From Bacteroidia bacterium (GTDB lineage Bacteria > Bacteroidota > Bacteroidia > Flavobacteriales > Flavobacteriaceae), in NCBI GenBank assembly GCA_030427585.1, contig JAUIBW010000004.1, forward strand, positions 161,975 through 225,974: a DNA stretch of 64,000 nucleotides. Direction: 5' to 3'. The notes below the pieces were generated by a model that had not been told where the DNA came from, made no database searches, and saw nothing but the letters and a program-made list of their open reading frames with translations. Made by a program: the position numbers and the translations under genes. This document shows, in pieces, positions 52,877-61,748 of the stretch (its first letter is position 1; every line of letters starts with the position of its first letter).

Positions 52877-53626
52877 ATGAAATTCTTAGCATTTATTTCT
52901 GTATTTCTAATCATGTATCATAGTAGTGCTCAACAAAAAAGAGATGCAAATCCCAATACGTATAGATTTAGTTATAAATCAGAGTTATATAAAGGTACCA
53001 GATATGAGATAACTACAAAACTAAGAGCGTTAAAGAATAATTCATGGTTTATAAATATCCCAGAAGAAAAGCAAGCAGAACTTACAAAGTTGTTTAAAAA
53101 AGTAAAAGGTCAACCCATACCTAGATTATATAGAAAAGATGCAATTGTATTTCTTGATGCATTATATGCCTATGAAGATTTCTTAACAATATATGACAAT
53201 GCACTTTATGAGGTGATTCAACACCTGAAACATGATATGCGTCGTCTTGATTTTAAATTCGAAAGGCAGTTTACACAAGCCAAAATACAACTCAATCGTA
53301 CTCAGAATGAAGCAAAAAATAATATAGAACGAATAGATCTCTTAAAAAAGGATGTTTACGATAGTCAAATAAAACTAGTAAGCCACAGGTGGATGAAGAA
53401 AAAGATGGAAAAATATATCGGTATGGACGCTGTTAAAAATCCAGATGATTTGATCAAAGAGTTTAAAAAAGCCGAAGCTATGAATGTCTTTACGATGATT
53501 GAAGAAAAGAAGATTGAAAAAATCAATTCGTATCTTGTAGATCAAATCATTGATTTTTTTTATAAAAAATCACTACCAGAAATAAATATAGACGCTCTGG
53601 AGTTAGATTATATCGATAAAATATAA
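52877..53626 (+). CDS. Exported helical protein, 249 aa, related to the tail of the 782-aa barrel protein
   Basis: Signal peptide ends near YHSSAQ (residue 19). The mature part is charged and helical. Residues 93-107 (LDALYAYEDFLTIYD) align with LKALYFYEEFLDKYD at 648-662 of the barrel protein encoded at 17342-19690, and the C-terminal approximately 50 residues (from VKNPDDLIKEFKK) also align with that protein's end (from IRNPEGELKKLKE). It therefore seems to be a stand-alone copy of that helical domain. Function unknown; a periplasmic, possibly peptidoglycan- or barrel-associated role fits. It is followed 53 bases later by the AmpG-like gene. Confidence 0.7.
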   Translation: MKFLAFISVFLIMYHSSAQQKRDANPNTYRFSYKSELYKGTRYEITTKLRALKNNSWFINIPEEKQAELTKLFKKVKGQPIPRLYRKDAIVFLDALYAYEDFLTIYDNALYEVIQHLKHDMRRLDFKFERQFTQAKIQLNRTQNEAKNNIERIDLLKKDVYDSQIKLVSHRWMKKKMEKYIGMDAVKNPDDLIKEFKKAEAMNVFTMIEEKKIEKINSYLVDQIIDFFYKKSLPEINIDALELDYIDKI

Positions 53627-53679
53627 ATCAGGGTATTACCAATAATTTATAAGTATCTTACTCTCCTTAATAACAATTC

Positions 53680-54951
53680 ATGATAGAATCTAACAAAGAC
53701 AAAAATGCCTGGGCTTGGGTGCCTTCATTATATTTTACAGAAGGATTACCATATGTAATTATCATTACATTTTCTGTAATCATGTACAAAAAACTAGGGA
53801 TTAGTAATGCCGATATTGGCCTGTATACCAGTTGGCTTTACCTCCCTTGGGTTATAAAACCACTATGGAGCCCATTTGTAGATATTAAAGGTACAAAACG
53901 CAATTGGTTTTTAGGCATGCAACTCCTTCTTGCTATAGCATTTTTGGGAGTAGGATTAACGATTCCTACCAATAATTTCTTTATCCTTAGTCTCTCATGT
54001 TTCTGGATCGCTGCATTTGCATCTGCTACAAACGATATTGCCTCTGATGGGTATTACCTTATTAGCCTTTCACAAAAAAAACAATCTTTTTTCCTAGGAG
54101 TACGCAGTACATTTTATCGCTTGGCTATGGTTACCGGCCAGGGACTAATTGTAGTACTTGCTGGTTTTTTAGAGGAGCATTATGGTAATAATCAAAAAGC
54201 ATGGTCCTATACCATGATTATTACTGCTATTTTCATGATTATATTAACAGTAATAAATCTTTTTGCAACCCCAAAAGTAGAAAATGAAGCCGAAGCTTCT
54301 AAAGAAAAACCAATACGTTTCTTCGATATTTTTAAAACCTTCTTTCAAAAAAAACAAATCGGTATTGTTCTCGCTTTTATTCTTCTTTATAGATTAGGAG
54401 AGTCTCAATTGGTCAAAATGGCTTCTCCCTTTTTACTAGATCAAAATGAAGCTGGCGGATTAGCACTATCTACTACCGAAGTAGGAACTATTTATGGTAC
54501 ATTTGGGATTATCGCCTTAACTATAGGAGGAATTTTAGGAGGTATTGCCATTTCTATATATGGACTAAAAAAATGGATGCTTCCTATGATATTAGCTTTA
54601 AATCTACCCAATATATTGTATGTTTTACTAGCTTTCTGGCAACCATCTTCTGTGGTATTCGCAACATTGGTTGTTATTATAGAGCAATTCGGATATGGAT
54701 TTGGGTTCGCGGCCTATCTTATGTTTTTGATTTATGTAGCAGAAGGTGTTTCTAAGACTTCTCATTATGCAATCGCAACAGGATTTATGGCATTGGGTAT
54801 GATGCTGCCAGGTATGATTAGTGGTTTCATTCAGGAGATTCTTGGATATACCGGGTTCTTTATTTGGGTTGCCGTTGCAGCAATTCCTGGTATTATCCTT
54901 ACACGATACATCCAATATCCTGCTACCTACGGAAAAAAAGACAAAAATTAA
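53680..54951 (+). CDS. ampG: AmpG-like muropeptide permease, MFS family
   Basis: 423 residues with about 12 membrane helices. The opening WVPSLYFTEGLPYVIIITFSV and the loop LPWVIKPLWSPFVDIKGTKR are characteristic of AmpG/acetyl-CoA transporter-like MFS proteins, as is the central SATNDIASDGYY segment. AmpG imports anhydro-muropeptides from the periplasm. The next two genes encode the enzymes that break these down, so the assignment is well supported by context. The downstream nagZ gene begins 4 bases after its stop. Confidence 0.85.
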   Translation: MIESNKDKNAWAWVPSLYFTEGLPYVIIITFSVIMYKKLGISNADIGLYTSWLYLPWVIKPLWSPFVDIKGTKRNWFLGMQLLLAIAFLGVGLTIPTNNFFILSLSCFWIAAFASATNDIASDGYYLISLSQKKQSFFLGVRSTFYRLAMVTGQGLIVVLAGFLEEHYGNNQKAWSYTMIITAIFMIILTVINLFATPKVENEAEASKEKPIRFFDIFKTFFQKKQIGIVLAFILLYRLGESQLVKMASPFLLDQNEAGGLALSTTEVGTIYGTFGIIALTIGGILGGIAISIYGLKKWMLPMILALNLPNILYVLLAFWQPSSVVFATLVVIIEQFGYGFGFAAYLMFLIYVAEGVSKTSHYAIATGFMALGMMLPGMISGFIQEILGYTGFFIWVAVAAIPGIILTRYIQYPATYGKKDKN

Positions 54952-54955
54952 ATTA

Positions 54956-56530
54956 ATGCGAATAATGAATCTATCCAACCTTTCTAAAACTGAAAAAATT
55001 GGCCAGTTTTTCTTTCCTGCCGCATTTATTAATGACACAGATCGGGAAATAAAAAAAGTTGAAAAATTAATTCTGGAGTACAAAGTAGGAGGACTTACCT
55101 TTTTTCATAGCAGAGCCAGTGCAGCTACTAACTTTGAAGGCAAGAAAAAAGTTATTCGAAATGAAAACAGTGCTAAACGACTCGCAGAGCTTATCACGCA
55201 TTATCAAAACATAGCCCCTACTCCACTACTCATTAGTATTGATGCAGAATGGGGTTTGGCAATGCGGGTAGAGAATACTCCACAATATCCTTATGCCATA
55301 ACATTAGGAGCCATACCTGAGGATCAATCAAATTTGATTACCGAAGTAGGAAAACAGATAGGAAATGATCTTAAAAGTATAGGAATTCATCTTAATTTAG
55401 CTCCGGTGGCCGATATTAATGTCAACCCTAACAACCCTGTAATTGGTTATCGCTCTTTTGGCGAAAAAAAAGAACAGGTAACTCTTAAATCTCTAGCATT
55501 ATACAAAGGACTTAAAGCATCGGGGATCTTAGGCTGTTTTAAACATTTTCCGGGACATGGGGATACTGCTGTAGATTCGCATCTTGGACTTCCCGTAATC
55601 ACCAAATCACGGCAAGAATTATATGATGAAGAACTGTATCCATTTATAAAAGCAATAGCATCGGGAGTTGATAGTATCCTGATCGGACATTTGGCTGTAC
55701 CTTCTTTAACTAACGGAAAAGATGTATCGGCTACGTTATCAAAAGATATCATTAAAGGAGTTTTAAGAAACGAATTAGGTTTCGAAGGTGCTGTTATTTC
55801 CGACGCCCTTAATATGCATAGTGTTTCTAAATTATATCCCGAAAAAGGAATGTTAGAGTGGAAAGCATTTGACGCCGGTAATGATATTCTATGTTTTGCA
55901 GAACATGTAGCAGAAGGTATTCGTACCATAGAAAAAAATGCAACCGACAAGCAAATTGAAGAAAGCTTTATGAGAATTCAAAAACTGAAAAAAGATGTGT
56001 TTAAAAAAGATATGCCGAATCCTACTTTTGATTCTGAAAAAGCAGCTTCATTAAATGATAGCATTGCCAAAGTATCTCTTACCCACTATAAATCGGATAA
56101 GGAAAGTTTTGAAAAATTTAATACCCAAGATTTTGAAGCTGTAGTTATAGGAAATAATGAAGATTGTACTTTTTTTGAAGAAATTAATCAATCAAAACGG
56201 TTTACCAAAATGAGATACACCCCATCTTTTTCTTCTACCGTTTCTGGTAATAACATTCTTATAGCGTTATTTCCCCCTTCAATAAAACCAATGCATGAGT
56301 TTGGTATTGATCCAGAAACACAACAAACTATAGAAGAGTTAAGTAAGTCAAAAAATGTAACTTTATATTTATTTGGTAACCCATATGTTTTAAGAATATT
56401 ACAAACTAAGAACATAAATAATATAGTACTTGTATATCAGGATTTTAAAACTTTTCAGGAAACTGCTGCCAAACACTTTCTTGGGCAATTTAAAGCTGTT
56501 GGTCTATCGCCTGTACAACTTTCAATATAA
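54956..56530 (+). CDS. nagZ: Beta-N-acetylhexosaminidase, glycoside hydrolase family 3 (NagZ-type)
   Basis: I start it at the ATG at 54956 (524 residues; an ATG at 54965 is an alternative). The NagZ signature KHFPGHGDT is at about residues 196-204, with the following DSHLGLP, and the catalytic Asp region is ISDALNM. The enzyme removes GlcNAc from GlcNAc-anhydroMurNAc peptides. The protein carries about 150 extra C-terminal residues beyond the roughly 340 of E. coli NagZ, probably a GH3 C-terminal domain. No signal peptide is seen, so cytosolic, matching import by the permease. Confidence 0.88.
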   Translation: MRIMNLSNLSKTEKIGQFFFPAAFINDTDREIKKVEKLILEYKVGGLTFFHSRASAATNFEGKKKVIRNENSAKRLAELITHYQNIAPTPLLISIDAEWGLAMRVENTPQYPYAITLGAIPEDQSNLITEVGKQIGNDLKSIGIHLNLAPVADINVNPNNPVIGYRSFGEKKEQVTLKSLALYKGLKASGILGCFKHFPGHGDTAVDSHLGLPVITKSRQELYDEELYPFIKAIASGVDSILIGHLAVPSLTNGKDVSATLSKDIIKGVLRNELGFEGAVISDALNMHSVSKLYPEKGMLEWKAFDAGNDILCFAEHVAEGIRTIEKNATDKQIEESFMRIQKLKKDVFKKDMPNPTFDSEKAASLNDSIAKVSLTHYKSDKESFEKFNTQDFEAVVIGNNEDCTFFEEINQSKRFTKMRYTPSFSSTVSGNNILIALFPPSIKPMHEFGIDPETQQTIEELSKSKNVTLYLFGNPYVLRILQTKNINNIVLVYQDFKTFQETAAKHFLGQFKAVGLSPVQLSI

Positions 56531-56536
56531 AAAGAT

Positions 56537-57622
56537 ATGAATTCGATTAAAAATGAATACACTGTGATCGGCTTAATGTCTGGAACCTCTCTAGACGGAT
56601 TGGATATTGCCTGTTGTACATTTAAAAAGAAAAATGATATCTGGGCATTCTCTATTACTAATACAGAAAGCATTGATTATGATGTTACCTTTAAAGAACA
56701 ATTAAAAAACACCGTACATCTCGAACCAGCAGCTTTATTAGCTTTTCATAACGAATATGGAAGTTGGCTTGGCCATCAGGTCAAAAAATTTATAACTACA
56801 AATAATATTCATGTAGATTTTGTTGCCAGCCATGGTCACACTGTTTTTCATCAACCCGAGATTGGATTAACATATCAAATAGGATCTGGACAACATCTTG
56901 CGAATGCATGTGGGCAAAAAGTGATCTGTGATTTTAGAACTAATGACGTTGCTCTGGGTGGCCAAGGAGCTCCCCTGGTTCCTATAGGGGATCAATTGTT
57001 ATTTAATCAATATGATTTTTGTCTTAATCTTGGTGGGATTAGTAATATCTCTTTTAATAGCGAAACAAAAAGAATTGCTTATGATATTTCGCCGGCCAAT
57101 ATGTTGCTTAATTTTATCTGTTCGACTATAGATAAAACATATGATAAAGGTGGAGAAATAGCAAAAACCGGTACTTTAAATCCCACTTTACTAGATACCT
57201 TAAATAATCTGTCGTATTATACGCTTCCGTTTCCAAAATCTTTGGGATACGAATGGTTTTCCGAAGAAATGATTCCTATTATTGTTCATAATCAGGATTC
57301 TGCAGAAAATCTTTTACATACCGCGGTTCATCATATTACAACTCAAATAGCAGATGTAGTCAAAAAAACTAAACATAAAAACAGTACTATACTGGTAACG
57401 GGTGGTGGTGCAAAAAATGATTTTCTTATCGAACTATTGCAACAAAAATTAGATGGTTTTGTAACTGTTGTAATTCCCTCAGAAGAAATCATTAATTTTA
57501 AAGAAGCATTGATCTTTGCATTTATGGGGGTACTTAGAGAGAGAAATGAAGTAAATTGCCTGCAATCTGTTACCGGAGCACGGAAAGATTCTTCATCTGG
57601 AGTATTATATCATCCTTGGTAA
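56537..57622 (+). CDS. anmK: Anhydro-N-acetylmuramic acid kinase
   Basis: 361 residues, close to the family norm. The N-terminal phosphate loop reads IGLMSGTSLDGLDIA. Further family marks are FVASHGHTVFH, ICDFRTNDVALGGQGAPLVP and VTGGGAKNDF. The enzyme opens and phosphorylates 1,6-anhydroMurNAc, giving MurNAc-6-phosphate for re-use. It starts 6 bases after nagZ, so permease, glycosidase and kinase form one recycling operon. Confidence 0.95.
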   Translation: MNSIKNEYTVIGLMSGTSLDGLDIACCTFKKKNDIWAFSITNTESIDYDVTFKEQLKNTVHLEPAALLAFHNEYGSWLGHQVKKFITTNNIHVDFVASHGHTVFHQPEIGLTYQIGSGQHLANACGQKVICDFRTNDVALGGQGAPLVPIGDQLLFNQYDFCLNLGGISNISFNSETKRIAYDISPANMLLNFICSTIDKTYDKGGEIAKTGTLNPTLLDTLNNLSYYTLPFPKSLGYEWFSEEMIPIIVHNQDSAENLLHTAVHHITTQIADVVKKTKHKNSTILVTGGGAKNDFLIELLQQKLDGFVTVVIPSEEIINFKEALIFAFMGVLRERNEVNCLQSVTGARKDSSSGVLYHPW

Positions 57623-57665
57623 AAATCTCTTGTATATTTCTATAATCTGAAAAAAGGTATAGTAT

Positions 57666-57687
57666 AACTTTTACGACTATAAAAGTT
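57666..57687 (+). terminator. Weak terminator after anmK
   Basis: Arms AACTTTT (57666-57672) and AAAAGTT (57681-57687) followed by TTG, 44 bases beyond the stop. AT-rich stem, so low stability. Confidence 0.35.
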
Positions 57688-57739
57688 TTGATATGTAATT
57701 ACTCAAAAACAATCTTTAAATTTGTCAAAAAAATCAGAA

Positions 57740-58348
57740 ATGCTAATTATCGGTATCGCCGGAGGAACAGGGTGTGGTAAAACTACGGTAGTGAATCAAA
57801 TTGTAAATGAACTACCAGAGAACGAAGTATGTGTCATATCGCAAGATTCATACTATAAGGATACAGGTCATCTTACTTATGAAGAACGAGTTAAAATAAA
57901 TTTTGATCATCCGCAATCTATAGATTTTGAGCTATTAGGTCAACATCTTACCGCACTTAGAAAAGGAGAAACAATAGCACAACCCGTATACTCTTTTGTA
58001 GAGCATAATCGAACCAGTGAAACTGTTAGTACAGCACCAAGTAAAGTAATCATTGTTGAAGGAATTTTGATCCTTACTAACCCTAAAATACGGGAGATGT
58101 TTGATATCAAAATATATGTACAAACCGATAGTGATGAACGCTTAATACGTAGATTAAAAAGAGATATCGCAGAGCGTGGACGTGATATGGATGAAGTTTT
58201 GGATCGATACCAAAACACTTTAAAACCTATGCATCAACAATTCATTGATCCAACTAAAGAATTTGCGGATCTTATTATACCCAACAACAACTATAATAAT
58301 GTAGCTATTGATATTGTACGTACCATTATCAAAGAACGCTTGAATTAA
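57740..58348 (+). CDS. udk: Uridine kinase
   Basis: 202 residues from the ATG at 57740, which matches the usual family start (LIIGIAGG); a TTG six codons earlier is possible. The Walker A loop is GGTGCGKTT at residues 7-15. Other signatures are SQDSYYKD, NFDHPQSIDF and RRLKRDIAERGRDM (lid). It phosphorylates uridine and cytidine for pyrimidine salvage in the cytosol. The gene is followed 38 bases later by the DivIC/FtsB-like gene. Confidence 0.93.
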   Translation: MLIIGIAGGTGCGKTTVVNQIVNELPENEVCVISQDSYYKDTGHLTYEERVKINFDHPQSIDFELLGQHLTALRKGETIAQPVYSFVEHNRTSETVSTAPSKVIIVEGILILTNPKIREMFDIKIYVQTDSDERLIRRLKRDIAERGRDMDEVLDRYQNTLKPMHQQFIDPTKEFADLIIPNNNYNNVAIDIVRTIIKERLN

Positions 58349-58386
58349 CTTTTGTACCTTTACCACAAATATTATTCTCAATTAGA

Positions 58387-58746
58387 TTGAAGCTAAAACA
58401 ATATTTTCAAAAACTAAAAAATAAACCGGCGTTGATCCCGATATTTGCCGTATTTTTAAATAAATATGTACTCATTATTCTGTTATTTATAGTTTGGATG
58501 TTGTTTTTTGACACTAATTCCTGGTTGATTCATAGAGAGCTAGATGAAGAAATCCAGGAGCTTGAAGATAATAAAGAATACTATATGAAGGAGATTGTAA
58601 AAGATCAGAAAGATATTAAGGTATTAAAAGACAGTAGCGAGCTTGAAAAATTCGCTAGAGAAGAATATTTTATGAAGCGAGATAATGAAGAAATATACAT
58701 TATTGAGTATGAAGATAGTGTACCTAAAAACAAAAAAGATGACTAA
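58387..58746 (+). CDS. Septum formation initiator (FtsB/DivIC-like)
   Basis: 119 residues from a TTG at 58387. One membrane helix (NKYVLIILLFIVWMLFFD, about 26-43) is followed by a periplasmic coiled coil (IHRELDEEIQELEDNKEYY) and LEKFAREEYFMKRDNEEIYII, the typical end of FtsB/DivIC proteins. It would join FtsL and FtsQ at the division site. In Bacteroidota this gene commonly lies between udk and mutA, as here. It overlaps the mutA start by 8 bases. Confidence 0.88.
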   Translation: MKLKQYFQKLKNKPALIPIFAVFLNKYVLIILLFIVWMLFFDTNSWLIHRELDEEIQELEDNKEYYMKEIVKDQKDIKVLKDSSELEKFAREEYFMKRDNEEIYIIEYEDSVPKNKKDD

Positions 58747-60106
58747 ATCCCTATTCGATGGTTTTGAAACAGTTTCTACAAAACAATGGAAACAAAAAAT
58801 TCAATTTGATCTCAAAGGTGCAGATTATAATGAAGCATTGATTTATAAATCTTTAGAAGGTATTGATATAAAGCCTTTTTACAACCAAGAAGATAGTATA
58901 GAAAACAGTTCTGTATCGCATCCTTCTACCTGGAAAAATTGTGTGAAAATAGTAGCTAGTACAGCAATTATTGGTAATCAAAAAGCACTTGAAGCTATTA
59001 AAAAAGGTGCCGAAAGTATTCATTTTATAATCTTACAAGAAGATATTGATCCCAAAAGCCTTTTACAACATATTACTAATGCTACTTCTGTTTTTATAGA
59101 AACCAAATTTCTTTCTCCTTCTTATATTCTGCAGCTAAATCATGTTGCCAAAGAAGTTAATCTCAGTATCTATATTTTAACCGATATTATTAATAATCTG
59201 GCGAGTACCGGAAACTGGTACAAAACGCTACAAGAGGATCATCATACATTTGAACAAATTACTAAAAATGATTATCTTAAAAATAGTATTAGTATTGATA
59301 TAGGATTGTATCAAAATGCCGGGGCTACAATGGTACAACAATTAGCGTATGGATTAGCTCATGCCAATGAATATTTAAATCATTTTGAAAACGCATCAAG
59401 TACATGTTTAGAAAAAGCACTTGTAGTCTTTAAAGTTGCAGTAGGTGGTAATTACTTTTTTGAAATTGCTAAACTAAGAGCACTTAGAATATTATGGAGC
59501 ACATTGGCACCAACATATAATGCTATAACAGATTGTCATGTTTTGGCATATCCATCATACAGAAACAAGACTATTCTGGATTATAATGTAAATATGCTAC
59601 GTACTACTACAGAATGCATGAGTGCAATATTAGGTGGTGCAGATACCATTCAAAATCTACCTTATGATGATATTTATCATCTTGAAAATGATTTTGGAAC
59701 TAGAATTTCGTTAAATCAACTTTTGATTTTAAAAAACGAAAGCTATTTTGATCTGGTTGCTAACCCTGCTGCGGGATCTTATTATATTGAGAGCTTAACA
59801 AAACAAATGGCAGATAAAGCATTATCATTATTTAAAAATATAGAAGAAAGCGGTGGTTTCTTGAAGCAATTAAAATCTGGAGTTATTCAGAAAAAAATAA
59901 AAGAAAGCGCCGAAAAAGAGCAAGAATTATTCGATAATCAAAAAATTATATTGACAGGAACCAATAAATATCAAAACCCCGAAGAACATATTCCTGAATT
60001 TCAGAAAACGGTATTTCCAGAAAAAAGAGTTCGAAAAACACTTTTACCTCCAATAATAACAAAAAGGTTATCTCTAGAAATAGAAAGAAAAACCATAAAA
60101 CCATAG
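58739..60106 (+). CDS. mutA: Methylmalonyl-CoA mutase small subunit
   Basis: I start it at the ATG at 58739, inside the last codons of the preceding gene (455 residues). The N-terminus MTKSLFDGFETVSTKQWKQK is typical of the beta subunit. The TIM-barrel part resembles the catalytic subunit (for example ECMSAILGGADTIQNLPYD and NPAAGSYYIESLTKQMA), but there is no C-terminal B12-binding domain with DxHxxG, as expected of the non-catalytic subunit. With MutB it interconverts succinyl-CoA and (R)-methylmalonyl-CoA. Its partner gene is displaced by about 1.6 kb. Confidence 0.92.
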   Translation: MTKSLFDGFETVSTKQWKQKIQFDLKGADYNEALIYKSLEGIDIKPFYNQEDSIENSSVSHPSTWKNCVKIVASTAIIGNQKALEAIKKGAESIHFIILQEDIDPKSLLQHITNATSVFIETKFLSPSYILQLNHVAKEVNLSIYILTDIINNLASTGNWYKTLQEDHHTFEQITKNDYLKNSISIDIGLYQNAGATMVQQLAYGLAHANEYLNHFENASSTCLEKALVVFKVAVGGNYFFEIAKLRALRILWSTLAPTYNAITDCHVLAYPSYRNKTILDYNVNMLRTTTECMSAILGGADTIQNLPYDDIYHLENDFGTRISLNQLLILKNESYFDLVANPAAGSYYIESLTKQMADKALSLFKNIEESGGFLKQLKSGVIQKKIKESAEKEQELFDNQKIILTGTNKYQNPEEHIPEFQKTVFPEKRVRKTLLPPIITKRLSLEIERKTIKP

Positions 60107-60171
60107 CATAAGTCATTATTTTTTTGCGCTTTACAAGTAATAAATACTTATTATAACTAAATATTAATCTC

Positions 60172-60807
60172 ATACCCCTAAAGATTAAATATCTGGTTGT
60201 ATTATTTTTTTAGTTCTATTTATATGTACTACAGCTAATACAAACCATCGAAGAAAATTTTGACTGCCTTAATATTGACAATCAAGGATCACTAAAACAA
60301 CCTTTTGATTTTTTTGAAAAAGATTTATTCCATCATTACAAATTTAACAACGATACCCTAAAAACGTATCAAACATTTCTTAATGAAGTATATAGCCTAT
60401 CTATAAACCTAAGGGAACTTCCTTCTAAAAACTCTATACAACTGGCACGCATATACAAGAAAAAAGCTACTGATAGAAATTCTCTTTGGGTTTTACTAAG
60501 TCAATATGATGAAGAAATGGTCTCTTCAAAAAGCACTTATGATCCAAAAACTCAGCAAAAAGAAGAAGTTTTGACATTCAACTATCGTGGTGGGTTTATT
60601 CAATGCCTAAAAAACAATAGCGATAGCGAAGGGTTTAAGGATATTGTAAACACTTTAGAACTTGACGGAAATGTAAGCCCTTCCTTAATAGCACAGAGAT
60701 TACACGACTTACCAGAATAAGAATTTAACACCCGTGAAGTAAAAAGTTTCATCGCTTTTGATATCTATTATTCTATTTTGATAGTAATAGAAAAAGCATT
60801 TAGGTAA
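60172..60807 (+). pseudogene. Dead tandem copy of the 208-aa secreted protein gene
   Basis: A frame beginning at 60172 reads IPLKI where the intact copy at 61003 has MPLKI, so the start ATG has become ATA. A TAG follows at 60211-60213 in the signal-peptide region and a TAA at 60718-60720 near the end. Between and after these stops the match is close: FFEKDLFHHYKFNNDTLKTY against SFENDLFAHYKFGTDSIKTY, and LTFNYRGGFIQCLKNNSDSE against LIFNYRGGFIQCLKNTSDSD, ending ILIVIEKAFR. Three lesions make it a pseudogene of recent enough origin that the duplication is still plain. Confidence 0.85.
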
Positions 60808-61002
60808 ATAGAAAAACACAGCATCTTTTTAAGGCTGCAAACTCTATTTTACAACATCACTAATTTTATAAAAGATAGTGGTCATAATTTCTGATTCAAG
60901 AAAAAAAACACAATAAAACGTTAATATTTGCCAAGTTATTGTTAACTTCCCAACCAAATTATAAAATTTAGTCTATACATTAACATTACTAAATCTAAAT
61001 TA

Positions 61003-61629
61003 ATGCCCCTTAAGATTAGATCTAGAATTATGGTCATAACTTTATTGGTATGCATAAAGGTGACTTATTCTCAATCTGGTTATGACTGCCTTAGCGTAGA
61101 TGAAACCGGTATTATAAAAAAAGCATATGATTCTTTTGAGAATGACCTATTTGCTCATTATAAATTTGGTACAGATTCTATAAAAACGTACCGAACCTTC
61201 TTAGCCGAGGTTGCTAGTTTATCTCTTGACTTAAGAAAACTTCCCTCCGAAAACTCTATTAAGCTCGCTCGAGAATTTAAAAAGATTGCTAATAATAAAA
61301 CCTCTCTTTGGATCAAATTAAGCGAATACGAGAATCATGAAGCTGTAAAAAAATCCACACCTGCTACGAATAAAAAAAACGGAGAGGAAATTTTAATTTT
61401 TAATTATAGAGGTGGATTTATTCAATGTCTTAAAAATACAAGTGATAGTGATGATTTTAAAGATATTATCTCTACTCTCGAGGAAGATGGTAATGTTAGC
61501 ACATCGCTAATCTCACAAAGAATTTATTACATTCCTGATAAAGAGTTTTGTGCAGTAGAAATAAAAAACTTTATAGCCTTTGATGTATACTACTCTATCT
61601 TAATGGTTATCGAAAAGGCATTTAAGTAA
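61003..61629 (+). CDS. Secreted protein of unknown function, 208 aa
   Basis: Signal peptide at residues 1-24 (RIMVITLLVCIKVTYSQ). The mature protein is mixed alpha/beta with three Cys (YDCLS, IQCLK, EFCAVE) that could form disulfides, and a conserved core FNYRGGFIQCLKN shared with the dead copy upstream. A central low-similarity linker (KKSTPATNKKNGEE) separates a helical N-terminal half from that core. I recognise no family. Together with the pseudogene it is inserted between mutA and mutB, which in many relatives are adjacent. Confidence 0.75.
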   Translation: MPLKIRSRIMVITLLVCIKVTYSQSGYDCLSVDETGIIKKAYDSFENDLFAHYKFGTDSIKTYRTFLAEVASLSLDLRKLPSENSIKLAREFKKIANNKTSLWIKLSEYENHEAVKKSTPATNKKNGEEILIFNYRGGFIQCLKNTSDSDDFKDIISTLEEDGNVSTSLISQRIYYIPDKEFCAVEIKNFIAFDVYYSILMVIEKAFK

Positions 61630-61748
61630 CTTTTTCACTATTCTCTAAAAACTTAAGTTTGAATCCATTTTTTTAATAAAAATCGTTTTTAAAACCTTAA
61701 TTTTATGGCCTTGTTAATTTATCATTTTAAAAAATGAGGCTTTGAGTA

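Noticed and set aside
54628..55083. Minus-strand frame of 151 codons across the ampG-nagZ junction
   Set aside because: Lies antisense to two clearly functional genes and has no domain signature.
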